A DNA stretch of 64,000 nt from Hermatobates lingyangjiaoensis. Taxonomy: Eukaryota; Arthropoda; Insecta; Hemiptera; Hermatobatidae. The position numbers and the translations under genes were made by a program. The stretch lies in assembly GCA_026182355.1 (NCBI GenBank), contig JAPFBL010000003.1:1646001-1710000 (forward strand), written 5' to 3'. The notes below the pieces were generated by a model. That model worked only from the letters and a program-made list of their open reading frames with translations. It ran no database searches and was not told where the DNA came from. Below, piece after piece: positions 9,651 to 20,450 of the stretch; position 1 is the first letter of the stretch; every line of letters starts with the position of its first letter.

Positions 9651-12600
9651 ATATATATATATATATAATTTCAATTTCGCCACAGAAAATCTGTTCAGCA
9701 TAAGGAAACAAGATCAAGGAATTCCAACTTTTCCGATGTGGCTGTATATGAAGTATCATAAATTATATTATTAAATCAAAAAATCTTCTAAAAACTCGTA
9801 ACAGGATTTTTTTACTGTTTAGACGAAAAATGTTCTTTCGTGTATATATACGAATATATATATACTAAAAAAAAAAAAAAAAAAAAAAAAAAAATAACCA
9901 TCGGTTATACAGTATTAGGAAGATTGCTCGAAATCAAAATCTCAGTTGTTGACTTTTTTTCCATAGTGTATAAGCATATGTATTTATTTGTGCATTTGTG
10001 TATGTAATATGGTTGAAGATAACTGTGTATCCAAATAATTCTTGTCATGCTTCAGACAGCACGGTTTCATAGAACAAATTCACGTATTTCATTTACTCTC
10101 TTGTTTTTTTGGAAATAATACAGTATGGAGAAAACACATTTCTTGGCATAGTATATATTAAACATAATTTTCTCCTCCAAAAAGAGTGGCTAAAGTGTTG
10201 AAACTGAAAGCATCAAGAACAAAAAAAAAATGCGAAATTAAGGCTAATTTTACAATAAATTTTAAAAAGTCCTTGTGATTGATCCTGAATACATGTGGCC
10301 ATAAAAAACCTAACAGAATTTACTGGAACATCATAGCAAAATGACATGGGCGAAAAATAATGTTTTGTTACACTTTAGAATTACAACAATAATATTATAA
10401 GGCAGAGATATGTTTTCATTCTCCATGACAATACAGTTACTATTAGTATTACCACAGGTCAGGAAACTGAAGAATCTTGAAATTCCATATTAGTTTTCAT
10501 TTTGATACTAAAAACTAAAAATGACAACAACTATATTCTGTCTATAGTTACATGGGAATTGTAAGGTAATTGGCATCTTATTAAGGAACAGCATTCCTTT
10601 AGGAAGGCAAACTAACAGAAGCTGATCAAAAATTTTAGTTTTGTAAAAAAATGTGAATCATTAAGTTCGCAGGAAATTACTCTCGTCATATTTTGAGATA
10701 TAGAAGAAGCTTCTGATAACACTTTTCAATCTATTGAATCACCACTCATATGTAGAGGTAAAACTGCAGAAACAATATAGATTAGATCAATTTAATGCAA
10801 AAGTTATTTGTATAGTCATAGGAACTACCACAATGGAAGTTGGGTCTGCTCATAGATATCTACAGAAATATGTACTATCATCCCTTTTTTGTTGATTAGT
10901 TGTTACATTATGCAAGGATATTCAGAAGAGCTAATGTTATAAGAAGAGAAACGATAGAAAGTACTGAATTTAAGTTCAAGCAGCATGCGATCCAAATTGT
11001 TGAACGATGAGTAAAGAATGAAGGCCTCGATATAAGTAAATTCAGTAAATACAGCCATTATACCATTTTCAAGAAGAAAGAAAGTTTTTGCTTTCATTAA
11101 AGATAATAAACTAAAATTCTCAGATGTACACAAAATTGTTGGAGTCTTTTTTTAGATAAAAATCTGTATCGGAAAAGCCATGGAACAGATGCATTTGCTA
11201 TGACCACAATGTTTGTATTAGATTTATCGTAGATAATAGATTCTTAACTCAAAATCTACATTTCTTGCTTACTATTATTGATATAAAAAGAAATCTTTTT
11301 TTTAATGAAATAATGTTAGTTACTTAAATTTTTTCAGGACTCATTTGCCTTGCATGCACCTTACATTACACTAAGCGCGGTCGGGTATTAATATCCTATT
11401 CGTTTTCCTTTCCACTTGTTAGAAGGAAATACTTTTTTTCTTTTCTAATCCTGTTTTTCATCATTGCTTTAGGTTACTGAGAGTCTTACAGCAGTTAGTA
11501 TTTTCTTTGTATAAATCACAATACACATTAAGTCCTAAATAATAACAATAAGACTATAATACATTAAAATCTAAGAATAATGCAAAAAAATACTATCGAC
11601 ATTAGTAAATATGCCAATTAAGAGAAATATAATCCTGTTTTAGAGAGATTAGGTAAAAGGGAAGAATGAATGTAAGGAACAAGGGTGTTAATGGCATTGT
11701 CAGGCTGACTTTGGATAAATACTTTGTCTCTTAAATATCATTAGGCCAGAGTTCTCATCAGTCTGACTAATACCGCTTCATCTATCACTAAACTTTCATG
11801 CCATAGTCTACCCTTTGTACTAATTCAATTCTTAACAATTTTGTATGTTTCACTTCTTTTTAGTTCTCATCAGTGTTCTGTTATTTTTACAGTTCTTCTG
11901 TAATCTTTGACACTTATGAGTAAACTATACTTGTAATTCTGTCAGTAAAACTACTTTTAAACAACTCAAGTAAGAATGATTTAAAATATTTTCATTTATC
12001 ATGAGATCTATAAAGTTATTTGACTACCTAATTCAGACCAACAGAATAAGCAGTTGGTATCCATGAGCTCTGAATAAACGGTTTTGTTGCAAACTGTCCA
12101 CATTAAGAGGCTTCAAACTTTCTTATACACCACCGTCATTTGTATATATTTGTATAATAAAAACTATTCTATCGCGTTTCTGATAAACTAAAATTTAAAG
12201 GAAGGAAATAGAAAAACAAAATTTATTCAAAGATGACTTATGTTTAGCTTTTGTCTTTTAAAACTAGCTAATTGAACGAGATTTCGTCCTTAAACTCAGA
12301 GACTTGTACTCGGGAATTATTTGCAATATTATGAATACCTGAAATGGTATAAATGTATAAATTATAGGTTTTCCCTTTAATAGAGATATATAATTTGCTT
12401 GTTCCCCAGTTTGTTAACAATAATAAATCCAGTTTTTAAAAGTTTTTAAAAAAAAATTAATATAATAATTTTTAACAGACTTGTTGAAATTAATATTAAA
12501 TATAGCATCACAACTTCTATCACTTTCAACTTTTAGCTGTAACTTCATTTTTTTGTTAAAACTGAAGATCACAAATTCTTTATTTTACATGTTAGAGATG

Positions 12601-14038
12601 GAAAATAAATTTTATGTAGTTTTATGTTGTTCGTTGTCGTTGGTTCCGTAATTGTGGAATATTGTAATGTCCCTACTGTAAAAAGCACATGAATAAAGAA
12701 AAATCTAAATAAATCAAAGGATTGCTTTGCTGAGTGGAGAAACGTTACTGAAATGTCACCACGAATATTTAGAAGTAAAGACTATGACCGCATCTAGGCC
12801 GCCTCAGTTCTACAAGGTAGGTGAGACTGCATACTCGTAGTAAGGCAGCCCAAGGAAAGCTCTAAAGAGACCGAAACCTCCATCCGTTTTGACGCCATTA
12901 ATCCTACTACTATATTATATCCTGTGTACATTTTACTTAAAATTTAGCTGAAACTAATTAGTGGTTACATGCGCCTGGATGCAGCAATAATAATCAATTT
13001 GTTGGGTTAATATAAGAATATATGTATTTCATTCGAATGTACATTCGGAACATATAACCGATAAAGCTATCTATATTAAAACAAAAAAATCCTTGAAATT
13101 TAAAAGTGTTCTCTACTGTTTTGTATTGATATAAAATCATTAAGTACTTAAATAATTTTCGAATTTAATTTTTAATTTTAATTGAGAGAGCACGGAGCAT
13201 GTTTTCTTGAACTTAAACTGAATAGGGTGTTTTATCCTAAGGTTTGAAAAGAACATATGACTGTAGTTTGAACACTCCTTTTATGGACGGTGTTTTAAAT
13301 ACCAAGACAAAAGTTTCTGAGAAATACGAAGATCTGTAAGAAGTACTTTAGGACTATGCAGAACTACTTTTTTCAAATCAGCTACCAATAATATATGGTT
13401 AGTTGTCATAGTTTTTTTTAAAATCGCATTAATTTATTAAATACAATTTTATTTACTTCGCTCCTAGAATCAATCTATTATAGTTAATATAACTCAAATA
13501 TATGCTTGTAGAGTTATAAAAGGTGAATTATCAAAATAAAAAACTGCTTACGGGCTTAAGTCACGCGTTGGTCCTTCACTTTATTTAAACATAACACAAA
13601 CACATGATTTGCAGTTTAACCTCAAAACTCACAAAGCAAAGTTTGGAGTCCCGTTGGAAAGGACATTTATCTTGAGAGGAAGACAATAGGGAGACATAAT
13701 AAACTACATGGGTTAAGGAAATTGAACCAGGCCTACCAGGGCTTGTGTAGTATATGACATCCTCGTCTATTGAAGTCCCCAAGATTAATGCCAGTGATTG
13801 GACCAAACACTCAGCATTCTCTATAAAGTTATCCAATACGAAACCAGTCTCATTAACTCCAACACTGTTAATGACTTCTTAATTTATTTATCATATAAAC
13901 ATTGACTTGATTAACTAAGCTCACTTAATATTTCAAATTAAGTAAATATAACATCATAAAGAAACCCCTTTTGATATTTTTGTGAATACTTATGTTACTG
14001 AGATCACCAGAACGGATTCCTAATATTTTTGGAATTTT

Positions 14039-14040
<2 letters not shown>
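9651..14040. other. Long AT-rich interval without recognised genes
   Basis: A short TA tract at 9,651-9,667 and a 28-base poly(A) run at 9,866-9,893 are the only simple repeats of note. A minus-strand open frame at 10,903-11,133 and another at 13,585-13,836 show no family motif. No RNA gene was recognised. The stretch 12,770-12,900 is richer in GC than its surroundings, but I could not identify it. Confidence 0.4.

Positions 14041-14044
<4 letters not shown>

Positions 14045-14070
<26 letters not shown>
14045..14070. repeat. (TA)n microsatellite
   Basis: Left border of the large PT-B inverted repeat. Confidence 0.95.
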
Positions 14071-14075
<5 letters not shown>

Positions 14076-14889
14076 AAATAAGCAGTGACACCTAAACAGA
14101 AACACAACAAAGACTCACTTTTCAATATTTCGACCGTAATGGCGGTCGTCCTCAGGAGAAGAAGTGAATTGACGGAGGGACGACAGTCAACTAAAGGACT
14201 CACTGGGTGAGGGCTAAAGCAGTGCTGCCGCAAAGGAGACAAATAAAAAAGGAACTAGGAAGTCGAGAGCAAAAATAAAAAAAAAAATGTTTTTGAAGGT
14301 AGAAAAAGGTTAAGAAAAGAAAAAATAAAGAAAAAATATATAGAACAATTAAAAAAAATATATAAATAAAAATATTTAAAAAAAATATAAAAAATATAAA
14401 AAAATAAATAAATAAAAAACTAACGATTTAAATTCAAGCCAGGTTTCGAGCGTGCCCACATTTGGCTCCTGGGGGCACGCTCGAAACCTGGCTTGAATTT
14501 AAATCGTTAGTTTTTTATTTATTTACTTTTTTATATTTTTTTTAAATATTTTTATTTATTAATTTTTTTTTTAATTGTTCTATATATTTTTTTTTTATTT
14601 TTTCTTTTCTTAACCTTTTTCTACCTTCAAAAACATTTTTTTTTTTATTTTTGCTCTCGACTTCCTAGTTCCTTTTTTATTTGTCTCCTTTGCGGCAGCA
14701 CTGCTTTAGCCCTCACCCAGTGAATCCTTTAGTTGACTGTCGTCCCTCCGTCAATTCACTTCTTCTCCTGAGGACGACCGCCATTACGGTCGAAATATTG
14801 AAAAGTGAGTCTTTGTTGTGTTTCTGTTTATGTGTCACTGCTTATTTTATTGTTATTTGTCCTGCCGGACCGTTTTTCGTTTATCATGG
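14071..14889. mobile_element. PT-B Penelope 3' ends, large near-perfect inverted repeat
   Basis: Two copies of the same Penelope 3' region lie head to head with arms of about 390 bp, nearly identical apart from small poly(A) or poly(T) length changes. The symmetry point is near 14,462. The centre of the right arm reads MWARSKPGLNLNR then a stop, the same C-terminal ending (P-G-L-N-L-N-R-stop) as the PLE at 44,644. The core lies at 14,127-14,156 (minus) and 14,768-14,795 (plus): CTGAGGAC, GACCG-CCATTA-CGGTC, GAAAT. Tails face outward. The right tail is about 35-40 bp longer than the left, contains the hairpin GTCC-TGCC-GGAC and ends on (TA)n. Matching open frames on the two arms are mirror images of each other and not genes. 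Confidence 0.85.
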
Positions 14890-14910
14890 TATATATATAT
14901 ATATATATAT
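14890..14910. repeat. (TA)n microsatellite
   Basis: Shared border between the PT-B inverted repeat and the PT-A micro-remnant. Confidence 0.95.
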
Positions 14911-14961
14911 GATCAAACCACAATATAAAATGGGAAAATCAGAGTATTTATGTAAAACCTT
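14911..14961. mobile_element. 51-bp PT-A fold-back remnant
   Basis: Contains the outermost part of a minus-oriented PT-A tail (GATCAAACCACAAT, then AAATGGGAAAA) joined to the last bases of a plus-oriented one (GTATTTATGTAAAACCTTT). TA tracts lie on both sides. It shows that the two-ended arrangement persists even when both arms are reduced to a few tens of bases or fewer. Confidence 0.7.
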
Positions 14962-14982
14962 TATATATATATATATATATAT
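14962..14982. repeat. (TA)n microsatellite
   Basis: Shared border between the PT-A micro-remnant and the PT-C fold-back. Confidence 0.95.
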
Positions 14983-15296
14983 TAGTCCACTTAAAATTTG
15001 AAAAAACGATCCAAACTGGACGCAAATCAGTTCACAAACGAAGAAAAGCAACACACAGAGAAAGAGACACACTTACAAACTCAAATTTTCGGATGATCCG
15101 TCTTCAGGAGAAAAGAGAGAATGGGCGAGCAAGCACGCCGGAAACACAACGGCAGGAAAGGAGTTTCCTGCCGTTGTGTTTCCGGCGTGCTTGCTCGCCC
15201 ATTCTCTCTTTTCTCCTGAAGACGGATCATCCGAAAATTTGAGTTTGTAAGTGTGTCTCTTTCTCTGTGTGTTGCTTTTCTTCGTTTGTGAACTGA
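14983..15296. mobile_element. PT-C Penelope-type fold-back, near-perfect
   Basis: Arms of about 130 bp with almost no mismatch, meeting at GGCAGGAAA-GGAG-TTTCCTGCC (15,151-15,172). The cores are at 15,087-15,107 (minus) and 15,216-15,236 (plus): CTGAAGAC, GGAT-C-ATCC, GAAAAT. The left tail extends about 45 bp further than the right before reaching its TA tract, so the two ends were not copied from one another end to end. High arm identity points to a recent insertion. Confidence 0.8.
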
Positions 15297-15310
15297 TATA
15301 TATATATATT
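15297..15310. repeat. (TA)n microsatellite
   Basis: Short TA tract shared by the PT-C fold-back and the PT-E tail. Confidence 0.9.
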
Positions 15311-15640
15311 AGTATATTTAGGAAGCAGCCATTCATTTAAGCAGGTTTGATTAAATATTAGGCCATATTTAAAATTAATTAGTTCCCTCGTGTACTTTTT
15401 AAGGGCCTGGAATAATCTTCTTGCGTCTTGGTTTAAATTACAGAACATTTCCAATGGTTCCATTTTCTTAAAATCTTCTATTTCCACTACTACTACTATA
15501 CTATTACTACTACTAATATCACTACTATTGACAAGTTTCGACTGATCGTCAGTCATCTTCTGGATAATTAGGCTCTTTGCTATATATATACCCTGCAGGT
15601 ATCGGCAGCTGGACTCAACTGGCTCAACCCTCACCGATCA
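15311..15640 (-). mobile_element. PT-E Penelope terminal repeat with N-terminal frame
   Basis: On the minus strand the core at 15,530-15,563 reads CAGAAGAT, GACTGA-CGA-TCAGTC, GAAAC, TT, GTC. An open frame follows: EPLEMFCNLNQDARRLF, KKYTRELINFKYGLIFN, CLNEWLLPKYTNIYIYQ. The spacing of basic helix, F-N-x-x-C-x-x-E and L-L-P-K-Y-T matches the frames of PT-I (22,338-22,538) and PT-K (45.9 kb). I take this as the beginning of a Penelope-like polyprotein lying in the terminal repeat, cut where the element's 3' end meets (TA)n. The identification of the frame as N-terminal is inference. No catalytic domain is present. Confidence 0.65.
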
Positions 15641-15814
15641 GAAAAACAACTTTAATCCTTTCAACTAAGATTTTTGACAAAACTACTCAATTTAACAAAC
15701 CATTTTTGAATATGTAAGATTGTTTGTGTCTCTCTGAGCGATCATAAAAAAAATTTAACTTTCCAGGAATCACGATGTTTGACAAATTTTAATTTAAGTA
15801 CTTATAGGTAGAGC

Positions 15815-16765
15815 CCCTCACTTGGGACCGTCTGGATATGTCATGAATGAACCCTCGAGTTAAGTGTGCCAATAACTGTATTGAATTGCTTACTTTTATT
15901 AAAGGAGTTATAAAAGCACCAAAAAATTCCACCTCTAGTGGGGCGATGCAGCCCTACCACAGGCTGCATCGGCTTTATTTCCACAGGTTCATTTCCACAG
16001 GGGCGACAAAGGCCTCTGAGCTTACCTGCAGCTGAGCAGGTTCAGTAAGTCCTTTGGTCCAGAGTTTAATCCGAAACTCATAAAAGAAGTCGGTACTACG
16101 GGAGGCGGGGGCCCCTGGAGGGTTTACTCTCCATCCCGCCTCAGAGGTCGGAATCGTAGAAGCTGTTGGTTCTCACCCAAGTTGGGTATACCCTTGTTGT
16201 TGCTGTAAGAGAAGCAGTAACTGGGGAGCTAGAGACCCCAAACCCCTTCCAGTGGGAACGGGCCATGAACTTAGCTGAATGGACTGGACAACTGGTACTT
16301 GCTTTATAGACGCTTTGGCATTTGACGGGATCTCAGAGTGGGGACGATTAGATACCACCCCTCTCTTGAGTCCTTTATTTTACGAATAGAGAGACCTTGA
16401 AGGCTCTATAGCACTTATTGACACGAACCAGGTGGCGTTTAGCCAACGAGAGATTTGTAATCTCTCTATGAGTCGTTCTCTATAGTACTAAAGAATCCCC
16501 ATAATGAGGCCCTGATGGGTCAAATTAACTATTATTGTAAGCCCAGGTCCCGGGGTAACGGGCATTGCCCTCTTCGGAGGGGGACGACCAAATTTTCATG
16601 AATCCTATGGTAGTTCTGTAAGGTGGTAGGTAAGCCTACTTTGTCAGTCAGGTAGCAACATTATAATTCACTACACATCGGAAAGTATTAATGACTAACT
16701 AGCTAAAGACGTAGTTAAGTTGGATAGTAGTTGAACATTCATTGTAAAAACGGGTGTTATTTTAA
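15815..16765 (+). repeat. Dispersed repeat carrying a GC-rich insertion
   Basis: The outer parts (about 15,830-15,928 and 16,661-16,765) match 18,262-18,460. Shared blocks are GTCTGGA-ATGTCAT, TTAAGTG-GCCAATA, TTATTGAATT-CTTACT, GAGTTATAA, and then, beyond the insertion, GAAAGTAT and TAGCTAAAGACGTA. The two loci are therefore copies of one repeat, interrupted here and uninterrupted at 18.3 kb. Confidence 0.7.
15929..16660. other. GC-rich structured insertion of about 730 bp, unidentified
   Basis: This segment is far richer in GC than its surroundings. It contains several strong RNA-like stems. One is CGATGCAGCC-CTACCACA-GGCTGCATCG near 15,944. A second has the 8-bp arms GAGGCGGG and CCCGCCTC around 16,102-16,142. 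The palindrome GGGTATACCC lies near 16,184. A hairpin near 16,570 has stem CCCTC/GAGGG capped by a TTCG tetraloop. No open frame of substance crosses it on either strand. Its boundaries are fixed by the empty paralogue at 18.3 kb, with a few bases (ATT) at most as candidate target duplication. It could be the 5' region of a LINE, a retro-inserted structured RNA, or an unknown element. GATTAGATACC is present, but nothing else supports an rRNA. Confidence 0.6.
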
Positions 16766-18261
16766 TTCAGATTTTGATGTATCTATATTTAAATATATAT
16801 TAAATATTGCCTTATTATTAATATAAGGTAATAAAAATATTCCACTAGAAATGATAATTATAGCGAACCACCGTTGTCTCTTGTCAAAGTTTGCTATAAC
16901 AAGATTACAACTTCATTAAAATTATTTCTGCATTGAAAAGTGTCAAGTAATTAACTGCTTGTTGATGAGTTTGATAATAAGTTAACCAGCATGTTTGACA
17001 TAGTTTTCTCCATTGCACATAGTTTGAATTTCCTAATAAAGGGTTCTCTGAATAAAGAGAACTATTAACTTCCATCTCCAGTCACTTTAACTGAGGTATG
17101 AGATTGAATTCATTTTTCTTATAATTGATTTGATTAGAGGAAATTATTATGTTGATTAGAAATTTGTGTGTTAATATATTTACTTATAATGAAATTAAGT
17201 CCAAACTGGTTAGAGATTTAATATCTTCAAGAATGTAATTAGTGAAAATTTTATACTATATCCAATGACACTTTGAGTTCTTTCAGCAGCTTCAGAAATT
17301 TCTAATTATATAAACAGATCTTTGAGTTATGAGCATATATATACATATATACATATATATTTTATATGCATATATACAAATGAATAACAGGACTGAAAGT
17401 TAAAGTTGTAATTAGAGATCACATCACATTCTTCCTGGTTAGTTCGTTTTATGGTTGGCTCTAAAAATATCCCGTCCATTTTTGACTTTTTTGATCACAA
17501 TTGATTTTTCATTTTCTCTGTTTAATTGCACAAAATTCTTCCACGGTTCGTTTTTTGAAATCATATAAATCTGCATGAATAAGTTTTAAGTGGAATTTAT
17601 AAGTATGTATTCAATGAAACTAATAGGATTCCCAGTAGATTTCAGTTTTTATAAACCAGAATAAGAAAAATTAAATTTAAAAATTATATGAGGTAGATAG
17701 AGTTTGTAATACAAAGAAAAATGAAAATAAATAAAAGAAAAGCATGTTCTAAGTTAATTTGTATTCAGTTGGGGAGTATTTTTCGGTTAGATAAATGTGT
17801 AATATGTTGGTTGTCTGTTAAATTAAGTTAGGAGAGTTAGGGTTTAACTCGGCACAAGACTGCTCGAGTTGGGCTCATTACTCCGCATACACCTCTGCCT
17901 CCCTTGTGTCTGATAGCCCTATTTCACTAACCATACACCTTCATTTGTCATTTAACCGGAAATACCTCGTATTGTCTCTGACAATCGCAACTAGTTTGTG
18001 TGCGAATCTATTATCAACCCCTTGTCAATGTAGGCCTTACATGTCGTTACAATCAATTATGTCGTTAATATACAGCAACATAATTGATCATTATCGTTTA
18101 TTACTTCATTAGTGTAATCTAAGAATGTACCATAATTCAATTTCTGTGTCAAAAAATTTCTATAAAATTACTCAATTTCAATAAAAAGCTACCACATAAT
18201 GTAAGTTATTAAGCTAATTAATTATGACCAGGTTATATCACACATTTGCTCTTTCACTTGC
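16766..18261. other. AT-rich DNA, nothing recognised
   Basis: A short interrupted TA/ACATAT run lies at 17,334-17,370. A minus-to-plus survey shows no coding motif; the 68-codon frame at 17,906-18,112 has no supporting signal. Confidence 0.4.
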
Positions 18262-18460
18262 TGGCGTCTGGACATGTCATAAAATGAGTCCACTGGTTAA
18301 GTGCGCCAATATCTTTATTGAATTACTTACTATTATAAACAGAGTTATAAGAGTACCAAAAATATTGTTCACAACGTATCAGAAAGTATGAACAACTAAT
18401 TAGCTAAAGACGTAACCAAGTTTCAAAGGAGTTGAATAGACTATTGTTTCATCCCTATAC
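18262..18460 (+). repeat. Empty-site paralogue of the repeat at 15.8-16.8 kb
   Basis: Continuous through the point where the 15.9 kb copy carries the GC-rich segment: here GTACCAAAAATATTGTTCAC runs on without interruption. Confidence 0.7.
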
Positions 18461-18758
18461 ATAATCAAAAAACAGAGAGGAAGGGGAAGGAAGAAAGTCA
18501 TTTAAAGTAAAATTTGTAATTTATAACAAAAAGAGTTTTAAATAAAAAATAAAACATAGCTAATGAGTAAATCATAATATCTATGGACACAATTCAACAT
18601 TAAAGAACATATTTATCTATTTGGAAAAATATATAGAGATATTCTATCCACTCCAATCAAATAACAACGTTTTCTATCCATGTTTCCTGTACAAGAAATC
18701 ACCTTCACGAGTTGATGACCTAACTTGTGAATGAAGCTTGTTAGACATTCAGAAACGG

Positions 18759-18935
18759 GCTTCTTATGAACGTAATCATAATAAGAAATGACTGGTACCG
18801 ATCAACGAAAGAGCTTGTACAGCAACAGTAATTTTTCTCTTATTCTGCTTCTTATGAACTTAATCATAATAAGAAATGACTGGTACCGATCAACGAAAGA
18901 GCTTGTACAGCAACAGTAATTTTTCTCTTATTCTA
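18759..18935 (+). repeat. Two tandem copies of an 88-bp unit
   Basis: TTCTTATGAACGTAATCATA at 18,761 recurs at 18,849 with very few changes, and the units run through GGTACCGATCAACGAAAG and TTTTTCTCTTATTCT. High identity suggests a recent duplication. Confidence 0.9.
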
Positions 18936-19074
18936 AGTTTTTTTTTTGTCGTAGGATGTAGAAAAATCTGTTCAGCAGATCCCTTAGCAAAACATCTTAC
19001 TTAGGGTATGTGGGGTTGGGGGTTCCGACCCACTAAAAAACCACATTATTCTAAGTTCAGTTTTTAGTTTTTAT

Positions 19075-20450
19075 AACATTACACTCTTTTACTAGAATTG
19101 AATTTTCTTTACATTTTTCTAGTAATATTTACGTTAGGTAAAAAAGTAACCATTTTTACGCAATTTCAATTGCGGTAAAGTGCAATAAAGCTATAAAAGC
19201 TGATTGTTTATCCTAGACTAACGGATCATCTTCTATACTCGTCGATTTGATTGATATTTTTTCCATTGTTTACATTGACTAAGAAATTTTTTCAGTGAAT
19301 CCACTGAAATAAAATTCACGTTTATAATGGAAAAATTTAAATAATTTATTGACTTATATGAGATATCAGAGGAATAATATTTTACATGTAAAATATCATC
19401 GCTAATAAACAAAAATATTTGTTTCTTTCAATGGGATGATGGATTTGTCTCACAAAATGCTCTACTCAGTCTATACTTTGTACCCTTGAACAAAAGCTAA
19501 TATCAGATAAAATTTTTTTTTTTTTTATCTTGACTTGACTGTTTCCTCAAGAAAGGTACTTACGTTTCTTGACAAATAACCTTTTTTTCATTATTCTAGT
19601 CTATTAGTTCATATTTATTATTTTCAAAAATTAGAAGCTTCCATGTATAAAAGTTTTAAATCTTACTGAATAGTGGGTTTTGACTTTGATTTAAGCATGA
19701 AAAACTGCTTAGTTACTACTATACTCTTTCTGAATCAATATTCACAGTAAAAAAGTACAGGTCACAGGAAAAAGATAATACTTGCTCAGAGGGAATTGGT
19801 ATGCATATATGTTTTTTGACAAATGGAATGAAAAGTGATTTTTATTGAATACTAGGAAGCCATAAAATTCACAGTGCAATAATTCTATAAAAGACCAAAA
19901 ATATAAAACATATTTTAAAATTGAAAACATTCTTTGAAGTATAATAAATGTAATTATCCTACATCTTAAATCGAAAATTATACTAAAACAACATTTTATT
20001 CTTACATGTTTCTGAAATTTTTCAGCTAAAATAGGAACATTATAAGTTTTATATAGGGAAATTTGTCTTAAATATTCAATAATGAAGGGTGTCAGGTAAA
20101 CTATGCAGGAGATCCACTGGCTATTGCAACAAAAGCCATGTTCCCCTATAACATGTTATTTCGTTAAATGAAATTTACATTAGGTTTTCAAAGATGTTAT
20201 TACTGCTGTAGGAATTCTAAATATATTATATGTATCAGTGGTGCGATATTCAAAAATAGGCATATATATTGACAAGTGTCAAATCACTGTCTGTACTACC
20301 TCCAAGAATGAAATACTCATATACATCTCCTATTTAGACATTCATATTACAGCTAAATGGAATATTATATACTCAAGAAGTATGATGTTATGTTTACTTA
20401 TAGTAAAGTTTAGTGTAGACCACTCCAGATTATTAAATATTCTTATATTG
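19075..20450 (-). repeat. Dispersed repeat R1, long copy
   Basis: Inverted relative to the copy at 60.2-61.3 kb. In the orientation opposite to the window it reads CAGTGGATT, a TTTCTTAGTCAATGTAAACAAT block, then TCGACGAGTATAG. On the plus strand the part from 19,440 onward matches 30,575-31,600 and 33,160-33,870: GTCTCACAAAATGCTC, CTATTAGTTCATA, AAACTGCTTAGTTACTACTA, GAGTACAGCA-like, and TACTTATAGTAAAGTTTAGTG. No conserved open frame crosses the copies. Confidence 0.6.

Noticed and set aside
13925..14242. Protein-like frame beginning MSPLRQHCFSPHPV, also at 14,681-15,001
   Set aside because: The same sequence appears on both strands because the region is an inverted repeat. It lies in PLE 3' untranslated sequence.
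16340..16370. GATTAGATACC in the GC-rich insertion, as in small-subunit rRNA
   Set aside because: No neighbouring rRNA landmarks were recognised; eleven bases are not enough.
19000..19060. GGGGTTGGGGGTT-type G-rich run considered as a telomere-like or G-quadruplex signal
   Set aside because: Too short and not repeated in register.
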